A DNA stretch of 58,001 nucleotides from an uncultured Pelagibacteraceae bacterium (GTDB lineage Bacteria; Pseudomonadota; Alphaproteobacteria; Pelagibacterales; Pelagibacteraceae): the NCBI GenBank assembly GCA_902595725.1, contig CACJRJ010000005.1:1-58001 (forward strand), in the 5' to 3' direction. Shown in pieces: positions 47,252-55,739 of this stretch. Position 1 is the first letter of the stretch; every line of letters begins with the position of its first letter. The position numbers were made by a program, and so were the translations under genes. Below the pieces are notes generated by a model. That model saw only the letters and a program-made list of their open reading frames with translations. It was not told the DNA's origin and searched no databases.

Positions 47252-47620
47252 TTATTCCCAATCTAATGCTCCTTTTTTCCATTCATAAACGAAACCTACT
47301 GTTAAAATAAACAGAAATATCATCATTGATACAAAGCCTAAGAGTCCAATATTGCCCAATGAAATTGCCCAAGGAAATAAAAAAGCAATTTCTAAATCAA
47401 AAATAATAAATAAAATAGCTACTAAATAAAATCTAATATCAAACTCCATTCTTGAGTCATTAAAAGGTTCAAATCCACACTCATAAGCAGAAAGTTTTTC
47501 AGGATCAGGATTTTTTGGTGATACTATAAAATTAAGTAGAATAAAGGCGCAGCTCAGACCTAGTGCAATTATTAAAAAAATAATAATTGAAAAATAATCT
47601 TTTAAAAAATCCGCAAGCAT
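47252..47620 (-). CDS. nuoA: NADH-quinone oxidoreductase subunit A
   Basis: Three-helix membrane subunit next to NuoH and first gene of the 14-gene complex I operon. The ATG at 47620 ([15 protein letters not shown]) is preferred to a TTG one codon upstream. The 122 residues show [20 protein letters not shown] near 43 with the conserved Cys, [20 protein letters not shown] near 65, and the C-terminal [12 protein letters not shown] 95-base region separates it from tRNA-Asp; TATATA about 15 bases upstream of the ATG may be a -10 element, without a good -35. Confidence 0.97.
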   Translation of the reverse strand: MLADFLKDYFSIIIFLIIALGLSCAFILLNFIVSPKNPDPEKLSAYECGFEPFNDSRMEFDIRFYLVAILFIIFDLEIAFLFPWAISLGNIGLLGFVSMMIFLFILTVGFVYEWKKGALDWE

Positions 47621-47695
47621 CAATTTCTATATATAATCTTTTGAACTAATTGAAAGTGCAGTTAAAGTCACATTTTGTTGAATATTTGTAATTAA

Positions 47696-47710
47696 TGATA
47701 ACAATTATCA
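47696..47710. promoter_or_regulatory. Fur-box-like palindrome upstream of nuoA
   Basis: TGATAATTGTTATCA (minus strand) has perfect 6-base arms and matches the 7-1-7 Fur consensus TGATAATnATTATCA with one mismatch. It lies 76-90 bases upstream of the nuoA ATG and five bases after the 3' end of tRNA-Asp. It could be an iron-responsive operator, or a weak AU hairpin marking the tRNA 3' end. No T-run follows, so it is not a standard terminator. Confidence 0.35.
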
Positions 47711-47715
47711 AATTA

Positions 47716-47792
47716 TGGCGGGAGTGAAGGGACTCGAACCCTCGACCTATCGCGTGACAGGCGATCGCTCTAACCAACTGAGCTACACCCCC
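47716..47792 (-). tRNA. tRNA-Asp (GTC)
   Basis: A 77-base cloverleaf on the minus strand. The acceptor GGGGGTG pairs with CACTCCC (one G-T pair), the D-arm has AGCTCAGTTGGTTAGAGC, the anticodon loop CTGTCAC between ATCGC and GCGAT gives anticodon GTC, and the T-arm has GAGGGTTCGAGTCCCTTC. Discriminator G and CCA are encoded. It follows tRNA-Val by six bases and both may be processed from one transcript. Confidence 0.98.
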
Positions 47793-47798
47793 GTGTTT

Positions 47799-47874
47799 TG
47801 GTGGGCAGTAAAGGACTCGAACCTTTGACCCCCTCGGTGTAAACGAGATGCTCTACCAACTGAGCTAACCGCCC
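47799..47874 (-). tRNA. tRNA-Val (TAC)
   Basis: A 76-base cloverleaf on the minus strand. The acceptor GGGCGGT pairs with ACTGCCC (one G-T pair), the D-arm is AGCTCAGTTGGTAGAGC, the anticodon loop TTTACAC between TCTCG and CGAGG gives anticodon TAC, and the T-arm is AAAGGTTCGAGTCCTTT. Discriminator A and CCA are encoded. It has a likely promoter just upstream (separate entry). Confidence 0.98.
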
Positions 47875-47887
47875 GAAAAACAGGCTA

Positions 47888-47916
47888 CTAATACATCAAG
47901 GTAGAGATAATGTAAA
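47888..47916 (-). promoter_or_regulatory. Probable promoter of the tRNA-Val/tRNA-Asp pair
   Basis: On the minus strand TTTACA (47911-47916, five of six to the -35 consensus) and TATTAG (47888-47893, four of six to -10) are 17 bases apart. Initiation would fall about seven bases before the tRNA-Val 5' end, a normal geometry for a tRNA gene. Transcription could continue into nuoA. Confidence 0.45.
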
Positions 47917-47923
47917 TTGTTAA

Positions 47924-50311
47924 TTATTGAATACTAGCTTGTGATTTTTGATCTTTGTCACCTTTTGAAATATTTTCTACTTCAGTCCACTCAACTCTTT
48001 TTAGTTCATTCTTAAGAGCTATTTTTAATACTTCGTCAACATTTTCAACAATTGTAATTTTTATATCTTCACGAACTTTTTTTGGAATATCGACTAAGTC
48101 TTTTTCATTTTCTTTTGGTATAACAACTTGTTTAATTCCTGCTCTATGTGCAGCTAATAATTTTTCTTTTAAACCACCAATTGGCAAAACTTGACCTGTA
48201 ATTGTAACCTCCCCAGTCATTGCAATATGTTTATGAACTGGGTTATTTGTAATTGATGAAACAATTGACGTAACCATTGCTATACCTGCTGAAGGACCAT
48301 CTTTTGGTGTTGCTCCTTCTGGCACGTGAATATGAAAATCCTTTTTTTCAAAAGTTGGTGGTATAATTCCGTATTCAAGACTTTTTGATCTTACAAAAGA
48401 TTTTGCTGCTTTTACAGACTCTTGCATAACGTCACCTAATTTACCCGTTATTTGCATTCTACCTTTGCCTGGCATATGAACTGTTTCTATTTTTAAAATT
48501 TCTCCTCCAAATTCTGTCCAAGCTAATCCAGTAACTATCCCTACTTTATCTTCAGATTCAACCTCTCCATATTTGAACTTTTTAACTCCTAAGAAATCAT
48601 GAACATTTTTTTCATTAACTATTACTTTTTTCTCCTCACCGTTCACTACTTTTTTAACTACTTTTCTTGCAACTTTGGATATTTCTCTTTCTAAATTTCT
48701 TACTCCAGACTCTCTTGTATAGCTTCTAATTATTTCTTTTATTGTTCCATCGACCAAATCTAATTCATCTTTATTAACACCATTTTCTTTTATTTGTTTT
48801 GGCAGTAAATATTTATTTGCTATGTTTATTTTTTCATCTTCAGTATATCCAGGTATTCTTATTACTTCCATTCGATCTAATAATGGAGGCAAAATATTTA
48901 ATGTGTTAGCGGTAGTAACAAACATTACATCTGAAAGATCATAATCAACTTCTAAATAATGATCGTTAAAAGTAGTATTCTGCTCAGGATCTAAAGCTTC
49001 AAGCAAAGCTGATGATGGATCACCTCTATAATCATTTCCAACTTTATCTACTTCATCAAGTAATATTAAAGGGTTTTTTGTTCCTGCCTTTTTCATCATT
49101 TGAATAATTTTTCCTGGCAAAGATCCTATATAAGTCCTTCTATGTCCTCTTATTTCAGCTTCATCTCTTACTCCACCTAATGACATTCTAACAAATTGTC
49201 TGTTTGTTGCTTTAGCAATTGATTTACCAAGTGACGTTTTTCCAACTCCTGGTGGACCAATCAAACATAAAATTGGACCTTTTATTTTTTCCATTCTTTT
49301 TTGTACGGCTAAAAATTCAATAATTCTCTCTTTTACTTTTTCTAATCCGTAATGGTCTTCGTCCAAAGTTTTTAAAGCTTTATTTAAATCTATATCAACT
49401 TTATCTTTTTTGTACCAAGGTATATCTATCATCCAATCAAGATAATTTCTTACCACGGTTGCCTCGGCTGACATTGGGCTCATATTTTTTAATTTTTTAA
49501 GTTCTGACATGCACTTTTTTTGGACTTCTTTTGGCATTTTTGCTTTTTGTATTGCTTTATTTAAATTTGAAGTTTCATCTTTTCCATCTTCAATTTCACC
49601 TAATTCTTTTTGAATAGCTTTTAATTGTTCATTTAAGTAATATTCTCTTTGTGTTTTTTCCATTTGAGTTTTAACTCTTCCTCTAATTCTTTTTTCAACA
49701 CCTATAATACTCGTTTCGTTTTCCATTATTTTAATAACTCCGTTTAATCTTTTTTTAACATCTACCGTTTCGAAAATTTGTTGTTTTTCCGAAATTGTAG
49801 AATTTAAATGAGAAGCTATATTATCTGAAATTTTTGCTGGGTCTTTTAACTCTTTAATATTTGATATTGTTTCAGATGAAATTTTTTTATTTATTGAAGT
49901 TAATTTTTCTAATCTTCTAACAGCTGTAATAGCTAGAGGCATCAAATCTTCGCCTTGAGGAATTATATCATTATTAAATTCGTATGAGCATGTGATAAAT
50001 TTTTCATCATCTTTAAAATCAACTATTTTTACTCTTTTCAAACCTTCCACTAATACTTTAACTGTTCCATCTGGTAATTTCAAAAGTTGAAGAATTGAAC
50101 TTTCACAACCATACATAAAAATATCTGTTTTTTTTGGATCGTCTACTTCAGAATTCTTTTGGGTAACTAAAATTATTTTTTTATTATTTTTCATTACCTC
50201 ATTAAGAGCTGTTATAGACTTATCTCTTCCTACAAACAGAGGAATTACCATGCTTGGAAATACAACTATATCTCTAAGAGGTAATAATGGTGATGTATGT
50301 TTAACTTCCAT
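47924..50311 (-). CDS. lon: ATP-dependent protease Lon
   Basis: Cytosolic AAA+ serine protease that degrades misfolded and regulatory proteins. The 795 residues show the LonA order: N-terminal substrate domain starting SPLLPLRDIVVFPSMVIPLF, central coiled coil (about 190-300), AAA+ module with Walker A GPPGVGKTSLGKS near 353 and Walker B LILLDEVDKVG near 418, and the protease domain with the catalytic Ser in TPKDGPSAGIAMV near 676 and the Lys in IGGLKEKLLAAHRAG near 722. It follows clpX by 62 bases, the common clpP-clpX-lon order. Confidence 0.98.
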   Translation of the reverse strand: MEVKHTSPLLPLRDIVVFPSMVIPLFVGRDKSITALNEVMKNNKKIILVTQKNSEVDDPKKTDIFMYGCESSILQLLKLPDGTVKVLVEGLKRVKIVDFKDDEKFITCSYEFNNDIIPQGEDLMPLAITAVRRLEKLTSINKKISSETISNIKELKDPAKISDNIASHLNSTISEKQQIFETVDVKKRLNGVIKIMENETSIIGVEKRIRGRVKTQMEKTQREYYLNEQLKAIQKELGEIEDGKDETSNLNKAIQKAKMPKEVQKKCMSELKKLKNMSPMSAEATVVRNYLDWMIDIPWYKKDKVDIDLNKALKTLDEDHYGLEKVKERIIEFLAVQKRMEKIKGPILCLIGPPGVGKTSLGKSIAKATNRQFVRMSLGGVRDEAEIRGHRRTYIGSLPGKIIQMMKKAGTKNPLILLDEVDKVGNDYRGDPSSALLEALDPEQNTTFNDHYLEVDYDLSDVMFVTTANTLNILPPLLDRMEVIRIPGYTEDEKINIANKYLLPKQIKENGVNKDELDLVDGTIKEIIRSYTRESGVRNLEREISKVARKVVKKVVNGEEKKVIVNEKNVHDFLGVKKFKYGEVESEDKVGIVTGLAWTEFGGEILKIETVHMPGKGRMQITGKLGDVMQESVKAAKSFVRSKSLEYGIIPPTFEKKDFHIHVPEGATPKDGPSAGIAMVTSIVSSITNNPVHKHIAMTGEVTITGQVLPIGGLKEKLLAAHRAGIKQVVIPKENEKDLVDIPKKVREDIKITIVENVDEVLKIALKNELKRVEWTEVENISKGDKDQKSQASIQ

Positions 50312-50373
50312 TGCCTAAATATGGATATTATATTTGATTTTGCAATAGTAAAATATGCTTTATTAACTTTTAT

Positions 50374-51639
50374 TTATGCCGCAGATGTTTTTTCTGACTT
50401 GCTTTTGGCATTTTTTGAATGAATTATTAATGGATCATTTTGATCTTTAACGGTACCCACATCTATAATTACCTCTTCTATATTATCTTGACCTGGCAAC
50501 TCAAACATTGTTTTTAAAAGAATATTTTCCAAAATTGATCTTAGTCCTCTTGCTCCAGTCTTTTTTGAAATAGCTTTTTGTGCTATTTCTTTTACAGCGT
50601 TATCTTTAAAAGTAAGTTTAACACCTTCTAATTTAAATAATTCTTGATACTGTTTTACCAACGAATTTTTTGGCTCAAGTAATATTTTAACTAAAGATTT
50701 TTCGTCTAAGTCCTCTAAAGTTGCTGTTATTGGAAGCCTTCCAATAAATTCTGGAATTAAACCATATTTTAATAAATCTTCTGGCTCAAGTCCTTTCATC
50801 CATTCACCTATTTTTTTGTCTGCAACACTTTTAACTTCTGCTCCAAATCCTATTGACGATCCTTTGTTTCTTTGTGAGATAATCTTGTCCAAGCCTGCAA
50901 ATGCTCCTCCGCATAAAAATAATATATTTGTCGTGTCAACTTGCAAAAATTCTTGTTGAGGGTGTTTTCTTCCTCCTTGAGGTGGTACGCTCGCAATTGT
51001 TCCTTCCATTATTTTTAAAAGTGCCTGCTGTACACCTTCTCCAGATACATCTCTTGTAATTGATGGATTTTCTGACTTTCTACTAATTTTATCAACCTCA
51101 TCAATATACACAATTCCTCTTTGAGCTTTTTCTACATTATAGTCTGCTGCCTGTAAAAGTTTTAAGATTATATTTTCTACGTCCTCACCAACGTAACCTG
51201 CTTCGGTTAAAGTAGTGGCATCAGCCATTGTAAATGGCACATCTAAAATTCTTGCTAATGTTTGCGCTAACAAAGTTTTTCCACAACCAGTTGGTCCTAG
51301 TAATAAAATATTTGATTTTGCTAACTCAACTGCTCTACTTGTTTTTTTTTCATAATTAAGTCTTTTGTAATGATTATGAACCGCGACAGACAAAACTTTT
51401 TTTGCATAATTTTGTCCAATTACATAGTCGTCAAGAACTTTACAAATTTCTTTGGGTGATGGCAAACCATCTTGATGTTTAACAAAAGTATCTTTATTTT
51501 CTTCTTTAATGATATCCATGCATAATTCAACACATTCATCACAAATAAATACTGTTGGCCCAGCAATTAATTTTCTAACTTCATGCTGACTTTTGCCGCA
51601 GAAAGAACAGTAAAGAATATTTTTATTATTAGCGCTCAT
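50374..51639 (-). CDS. clpX: ATP-dependent Clp protease ATP-binding subunit ClpX
   Basis: AAA+ unfoldase that feeds ssrA-tagged and other substrates to ClpP. The 421 residues have the N-terminal zinc-binding domain (Cys11, Cys14, Cys33, Cys36), Walker [18 protein letters not shown] near 115, Walker [12 protein letters not shown] near 180, the pore loop [10 protein letters not shown] near 149, the ClpP-docking IGF loop in [10 protein letters not shown] near 265, and sensor-2 [10 protein letters not shown] near 367. It follows clpP after 91 bases and probably has its own promoter there. Confidence 0.98.
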   Translation of the reverse strand: MSANNKNILYCSFCGKSQHEVRKLIAGPTVFICDECVELCMDIIKEENKDTFVKHQDGLPSPKEICKVLDDYVIGQNYAKKVLSVAVHNHYKRLNYEKKTSRAVELAKSNILLLGPTGCGKTLLAQTLARILDVPFTMADATTLTEAGYVGEDVENIILKLLQAADYNVEKAQRGIVYIDEVDKISRKSENPSITRDVSGEGVQQALLKIMEGTIASVPPQGGRKHPQQEFLQVDTTNILFLCGGAFAGLDKIISQRNKGSSIGFGAEVKSVADKKIGEWMKGLEPEDLLKYGLIPEFIGRLPITATLEDLDEKSLVKILLEPKNSLVKQYQELFKLEGVKLTFKDNAVKEIAQKAISKKTGARGLRSILENILLKTMFELPGQDNIEEVIIDVGTVKDQNDPLIIHSKNAKSKSEKTSAA

Positions 51640-51730
51640 ATTTTTTATTTCGAATCAATTCACTCACCTTATTACATTTGAGTCATTCTAATCAAGTATA
51701 GGTTGTGGAAAATCTATATATAGTAATTTA

Positions 51731-52336
51731 TTATCTATTAACTACTACTTTATCTATAAGACCAAAATCTTTTGCATTGTCCGGTGTCATAAAATTATCT
51801 CTTTCAAGAGCAGACTTTATTTCATCAACAGATTTATTTGTATGCTTTGAGTAAATTTCGTTTAATCTTTTTTTTAATGACAAAACTTCGTTGGCATGAA
51901 TTTCAATATCAGTAGCCTGTCCTTGAAAACCTGCTGAAGGTTGATGAACCATTATTCTTGAATTTGGAAGAGAAAGTCTTTTTCCTTTAGTTCCTGCTGC
52001 TAATAAAAAAGATCCCATACTAGCTGCTTGACCAATGCATAAAGTTGAAACATCAGGTTTTATATATTGCATAGTATCGTAAATTCCTAAACCTGCAGTA
52101 ACCAATCCTCCAGGACTATTTATATAAAGGGAAATTTCTTTTTTTGGATCTTCAGATTCTAAAAATAAAAGTTGCGCAGTAACCAATGATGCAACATTGT
52201 CATTTATTGGGCCAACTACAAAAACAATTCTTTCTTTTAATAATCTTGAATAGATATCATAGGCTCTTTCGCCTCTGCTTGATTGCTCAACAACCATCGG
52301 TATTAGTGTGTTTAAATGTTCAGGTATTTTATTCAT
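51731..52336 (-). CDS. clpP: ATP-dependent Clp protease proteolytic subunit ClpP
   Basis: Serine peptidase of the ClpXP and ClpAP machines. The 201 residues carry the catalytic Ser106 in [16 protein letters not shown], His131 in [13 protein letters not shown], and an Asp near 180 ([17 protein letters not shown]). It lies 32 bases after tig and 91 bases before clpX; a possible hairpin abuts its start codon (separate entry). Confidence 0.98.
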   Translation of the reverse strand: MNKIPEHLNTLIPMVVEQSSRGERAYDIYSRLLKERIVFVVGPINDNVASLVTAQLLFLESEDPKKEISLYINSPGGLVTAGLGIYDTMQYIKPDVSTLCIGQAASMGSFLLAAGTKGKRLSLPNSRIMVHQPSAGFQGQATDIEIHANEVLSLKKRLNEIYSKHTNKSVDEIKSALERDNFMTPDNAKDFGLIDKVVVNR

Positions 52337-52364
52337 AAGTTGATTCGATATACTTATACAACTT
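52337..52364 (-). promoter_or_regulatory. Inverted repeat abutting the clpP start codon
   Basis: On the minus strand AAGTTG and CAACTT, 16 bases apart, form a perfect 6-bp stem whose 3' arm touches the clpP ATG. The loop contains TATAAG, which may instead be a -10 element. A repeat of this length is not rare by chance in AT-rich DNA, so the call is weak. Confidence 0.2.
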
Positions 52365-52368
52365 GTGA

Positions 52369-53802
52369 TTACTTTTTGCTAACTTTTTTTGCTTTAGCTG
52401 TTTTCTTTACTGTAGTTTTAGTTTTTTCAGGGCTTGCTTTTTTTTGCGGTGAAGCACTTTTTTTATCTGATGAATGATCATGATCATCGGAATGATGTTC
52501 TCTCATGTGTTTCTCATTCTCATCTTTTAAAATCTTTTCAGCCTGTTCTTTTGTAATCTCTTTTAAATTTGCTTTGGCTTTCAATTTAATTTCTTTTAAA
52601 ATTTTTTCTTCGTAGAGCTGGCCTCTTAGATTAGCTAAAACACTAGGGTTATTTTGATAATATTCTTGCAACATCTTTTCTTGGCCCGGCATCATTCTAA
52701 GTTGCTTTTGTATTTCATTTTGCATTTCTTGTTCGCTTACATTGATTTTATTTTGTTCCCCAAATTCATTTAGTATTAAACCTGTTTTAATTCTTTTTAA
52801 TGCTTTGTTTTCAAGATTTTTTTTATTTTTATTTAATTCTTCTTCTTTCATGCCTTGTGAAAGAATTTTAATTTCTTGTTCTTTCAAATTTTCTGGGATT
52901 TCATCTATTTTAATTTTATCTATTTCATCTAATATTTGTTTGCTACTAATTGTATCTAAAGAATTTTTAAATTCATCATTGATTTGTTTGGTAATTAAAT
53001 CTTTCAAATTTTTTAAATCTTTTGCTCCAAGATTTTTTGCAAATTCATCATCAATTTTAACCTGTTTAGGTTTTTTTACAGCTGTAATCTTGCATAAAAA
53101 AATTGCTTCTTTGCCTATCAATTCTTTTTCCGGAAAATTATTTGGTAAATTGACTTCTACTTTTATTTCTTCATCTTTTTTAACTTTTAGTAATTGTTTA
53201 TCAAAACCTTTGATGAATAAATCTTTTCCAATTTCAAGCTGAGTATTTTTTCCTTCATTTCCTTTAAATTCTTTACCATCAACTGTTGCTTTATAATCAA
53301 AAACAACAAGGTCGCCTTCATTAGCTACTTTTGCAGGATCTACATCTTCAAAATTCTTCTGTGAATTTGCTATTTCTTGAATTCTTTTTTCTGTTTCTTT
53401 TGCATCTATTTTAACTTTAAATTCATCAAATTTAATATTTTCTAAACTTTTAATATTAATCTTTGGTAATTCAGTTACTGAAATAACATATTCTAAATCT
53501 TTATCTTCTCCATAAGTTTTTAAATCAATTTTGGGTTGTCCGGCGGGTTTTATTTTATTTTCTTCTAGAGCTTTAGTGCTGGTATCTTTTAAAACTTTAT
53601 CCAAGACTTCACCGAATATGGCTTGACCAAATTGTTTTTTTAAAATTTCTTTTGGAACTTTTCCTGGTCTAAAACCTTTAAGTGTTATTGTATTTTTTAC
53701 CTCCTCATATTTTTCATCCATATATGAAGAAATAGTTTTTTTATCTATAAAAACCTTTAAATCTTTATTTAAACCTTTTTTATTTTCTACAGTAACTTTC
53801 AT
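52369..53802 (-). CDS. tig: Trigger factor
   Basis: Ribosome-bound chaperone and peptidyl-prolyl isomerase. The 477 residues have the ribosome-binding domain with the signature segment [19 protein letters not shown] near 39-57, an FKBP-type PPIase domain (about 155-240, with [16 protein letters not shown]), and the helical C-terminal chaperone domain to about 430. The last ~45 residues are a low-complexity tail with a His/Asp patch ([15 protein letters not shown]) followed by Lys/Ala/Ser/Pro, longer than the E. coli protein (432). First gene of the tig-clpP-clpX-lon cluster, nine bases after tRNA-Leu. Confidence 0.96.
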   Translation of the reverse strand: MKVTVENKKGLNKDLKVFIDKKTISSYMDEKYEEVKNTITLKGFRPGKVPKEILKKQFGQAIFGEVLDKVLKDTSTKALEENKIKPAGQPKIDLKTYGEDKDLEYVISVTELPKINIKSLENIKFDEFKVKIDAKETEKRIQEIANSQKNFEDVDPAKVANEGDLVVFDYKATVDGKEFKGNEGKNTQLEIGKDLFIKGFDKQLLKVKKDEEIKVEVNLPNNFPEKELIGKEAIFLCKITAVKKPKQVKIDDEFAKNLGAKDLKNLKDLITKQINDEFKNSLDTISSKQILDEIDKIKIDEIPENLKEQEIKILSQGMKEEELNKNKKNLENKALKRIKTGLILNEFGEQNKINVSEQEMQNEIQKQLRMMPGQEKMLQEYYQNNPSVLANLRGQLYEEKILKEIKLKAKANLKEITKEQAEKILKDENEKHMREHHSDDHDHSSDKKSASPQKKASPEKTKTTVKKTAKAKKVSKK

Positions 53803-53811
53803 AAAATATTA

Positions 53812-53896
53812 TGGTAGGCGAGAAAGGACTCGAACCTTCACAGCTTGCACTATTGGTTCCTAAGACCAACGCGTCTACCAATTCCGCCACTCGCCC
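53812..53896 (-). tRNA. tRNA-Leu (TAG)
   Basis: An 85-base class II tRNA on the minus strand. The acceptor GGGCGAG pairs with CTCGCCT (one G-T pair), the D-arm has TGGCGGAATTGGTAGACGC, the anticodon loop CTTAGGA between TTGGT and ACCAA gives anticodon TAG, a long variable arm follows, and the T-arm is AAGGTTCGAGTCCTT. Discriminator A and CCA are encoded. It may be co-transcribed with tig. Confidence 0.98.
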
Positions 53897-53908
53897 AATT
53901 TAAAAGGT

Positions 53909-53936
53909 TTTATATATTATAGATCTCATTTGTCCA
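53909..53936 (-). promoter_or_regulatory. Probable promoter of tRNA-Leu (and tig)
   Basis: On the minus strand TGGACA (53931-53936, five of six to -35) and TATAAA (53909-53914, five of six to -10) are 16 bases apart and lie 13 bases before the tRNA-Leu 5' end. A second TATAAT overlaps upstream. The region 53897-53976 is shared with the divergent DUF1289 gene. Confidence 0.45.
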
Positions 53937-53976
53937 ATTAGAATAATAGTGTAAAACATGATAAATATTAAAAAAA

Positions 53977-54225
53977 ATGATTGTTTCACCTTGTATAAGT
54001 ATTTGTAAGACAGACCCTGTTACCGGTTACTGTTATGGTTGTGGAAGAAGTAATGAAGACAAAAAATTGTGGAAGGATGAAAAAACTACCGATGAATGGA
54101 AAAAAAATAATCTTTTAGAAATTGAAAGTAGATTAAAGGGTTGGCAACTAGAAAGTTTTAAAGAATCTTATAATCATAAAGTTAAAAGTGGTATTTCGTT
54201 ATTCAAAAAAAAGAATTTTAAATAA
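53977..54225 (+). CDS. DUF1289 family small Cys-rich protein
   Basis: A protein of 82 residues with the DUF1289 pattern: SPCISICKTDPVTGYCYGCG places Cys6, Cys10, Cys19 and Cys22, followed by RSNEDKKLWKDEKTTDEW. The four Cys residues suggest a metal or Fe-S site. The function of DUF1289 proteins is not established. It is divergent from tRNA-Leu/tig and three bases before the uracil-DNA glycosylase gene, so the two are probably co-transcribed. No Shine-Dalgarno sequence is visible; an A-run precedes the ATG. Confidence 0.85.
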   Translation: MIVSPCISICKTDPVTGYCYGCGRSNEDKKLWKDEKTTDEWKKNNLLEIESRLKGWQLESFKESYNHKVKSGISLFKKKNFK

Positions 54226-54228
54226 AAA

Positions 54229-54912
54229 ATGAATTTAAGTAGTCAATTCTCAAATCTAAATAAAAAAATTATTGCGTGTAAAAAATGTAAAAGATTAAAA
54301 AATTTTAGAGAAAAAATTGCTAAAGAAAAAAGGAAACAATATATAAATGAAAAGTACTGGGGAAAGCCTATAACTGGATTTGGTGATCTAAGCGGTAAAA
54401 TAGCTTTGATTGGTCTTGCACCAGCTGCTCATGGAGGAAATAGAACTGGCAGAGTGTTTACAGGAGATAGATCAGCAGAATTTTTATATAAATGTTTATA
54501 TAAAGCTAAAATGTCTAATCAATCTACCTCTGAAAATAAAAATGATGGTTTAAAACTATACAATTCATACATTACAACAGCATTAAAATGTGTGCCACCT
54601 GGTGATAAGCCTACCTACTTGGAACTCAAAACATGTTTTGATTATTTTAAAGAAGAAATAGATTTACTAAAAGAACTTAAAGTAATTATTGCTCTAGGAA
54701 AAATAGCTTTTGATGCTTGTGTTCAATTTTATAAAGAAAATTATTTTTTGAGAAATAAAGATTATGTATTTGGTCATGGAAAAAAATATCATTTACCAGA
54801 TAAAAAAATTTTAGTAGGATGTTATCATCCAAGTCCTAGAAATGTTAATACAGGCAGAATAGATGAAAAAAAAATGACTTATCTATTTAAAAAAGTTTTA
54901 AAATTAACTTAA
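54229..54912 (+). CDS. Uracil-DNA glycosylase, family 5 (UDGb type)
   Basis: Removes uracil and related deaminated bases from DNA to start base excision repair. The 227 residues show family 5 features: four cluster Cys residues (Cys17, Cys20, Cys121, Cys136) for [4Fe-4S], motif GLAPAAHGGNRTGRVFTGDR at about 62-81, with Ala rather than the Asp/Asn activating residue of families 1 and 4, and the C-terminal motif CYHPSPRNVNTGR near 198. This motif set separates it from family 4 (GEAPG) enzymes. It lies between the DUF1289 gene and a 46-residue membrane protein gene. Confidence 0.92.
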   Translation: MNLSSQFSNLNKKIIACKKCKRLKNFREKIAKEKRKQYINEKYWGKPITGFGDLSGKIALIGLAPAAHGGNRTGRVFTGDRSAEFLYKCLYKAKMSNQSTSENKNDGLKLYNSYITTALKCVPPGDKPTYLELKTCFDYFKEEIDLLKELKVIIALGKIAFDACVQFYKENYFLRNKDYVFGHGKKYHLPDKKILVGCYHPSPRNVNTGRIDEKKMTYLFKKVLKLT

Positions 54913-54931
54913 TAAATAATAGAGTACTTTC

Positions 54932-55072
54932 ATGAAAGTTTACATTATTTGGCTAGTCGGAGTGATTCTGTGGAATTATGGTTATCCGGAAGCTAAACCT
55001 CTTTGGGATGTTTTAGCTGCAATAATTCTATCTTTTATAAGTATTGGTTTAAAAAAATATTTCAAATTTTAG
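54932..55072 (+). CDS. Small hydrophobic protein, two predicted membrane segments
   Basis: An ORF of 46 codons too short for usual gene finding. It begins at the ATG at 54932, 19 bases after the glycosylase gene, and ends exactly at the base before the DUF3047 stop codon on the other strand. The first half, VYIIWLVGVILWNYGYP, and the second, WDVLAAIILSFISIGLKKY, look like a two-helix membrane hairpin with a Pro/Glu/Lys turn and a basic C-terminus. Gap size, strand and Trp-containing hydrophobic pattern support a real gene. I recognise no family. Confidence 0.6.
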   Translation: MKVYIIWLVGVILWNYGYPEAKPLWDVLAAIILSFISIGLKKYFKF

Positions 55073-55726
55073 TTAGTTAGAAGAAAAATAAATATTTTGG
55101 TAATAAGATACAGAATTTAATTTTGAATTATCTGTATCAGCCATTATGGCAACTCCATTAATTTCTTCTAAATCTAAATCGTGAAACTTTTTAAAATGTT
55201 CTTTTACATTTACTTTAACAGTAACCCATTCATTTAAATGTTCTTTTGTTGTAGATAGAACATAATCTATCGATTTTTTAGTAAATGGACTTGGGTGATA
55301 TGAATTTATATCTTTATTGCTTGAAAAAACATAATTCATTGCTCTATTTGAAAGTGGTGTAGCTCCAGTTTTTTTTACTACAAACACTCTAGCAGCATAA
55401 TCATGACCTTTTTTACTTTCTTCATCTATTCCACGTAAATCTTTTTCGACTTTCCAAGTAATGTTAAGAAATGGTGTTTTATTTAAATTAATTTTAATCT
55501 CTTTGCCTAGACCTGAGGCTGAATTGTTTGCATTTGCACGTATAAATTTACCATTTTCATTATTTCCTAATGTATATTCAGTTTTTTTATCAGCGCCTCT
55601 AACTTTTCTAACTTTTAATTCAGATAGCTCATTTTCAGTGAATTCAAATACATTAATTTTTTCAGCAAAAGCGACATTAAAAATAAATAAAAAAATTACA
55701 AAAAAATAATTAAAAATTCTCAACAT
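55073..55726 (-). CDS. DUF3047 family exported protein
   Basis: A protein of 217 residues with a signal peptide (RIFNYFFVIFLFIFNVAFAE, cleavage near residue 21) and the DUF3047 pattern LNITWKVEKDLRGIDEESK near 90, then DYAARVFVVKKTG, MNYVFSS near 133 and VNGVAIMADTDN-type ending near 190. The family looks like a beta-sandwich of unknown function found in the periplasm. It is 13 bases downstream of the dehydrogenase gene and probably the last gene of the NCS1 permease operon. Its 3' end meets the small plus-strand ORF with no spacer. Confidence 0.85.
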   Translation of the reverse strand: MLRIFNYFFVIFLFIFNVAFAEKINVFEFTENELSELKVRKVRGADKKTEYTLGNNENGKFIRANANNSASGLGKEIKINLNKTPFLNITWKVEKDLRGIDEESKKGHDYAARVFVVKKTGATPLSNRAMNYVFSSNKDINSYHPSPFTKKSIDYVLSTTKEHLNEWVTVKVNVKEHFKKFHDLDLEEINGVAIMADTDNSKLNSVSYYQNIYFSSN

Positions 55727-55739
55727 ATAATTTGTTAAT

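Noticed and set aside
47696-47710. Rho-independent terminator for the tRNA pair
   Set aside because: The stem is short and AT-only apart from one G-C pair at each end region, and no T-run follows.
52742-53242. 166-codon plus-strand ORF opposite tig
   Set aside because: It lies wholly inside the well-conserved trigger factor gene, is a low-complexity Phe/Ser/Leu-rich antisense reading of Lys/Glu codons, and has no recognisable motif.
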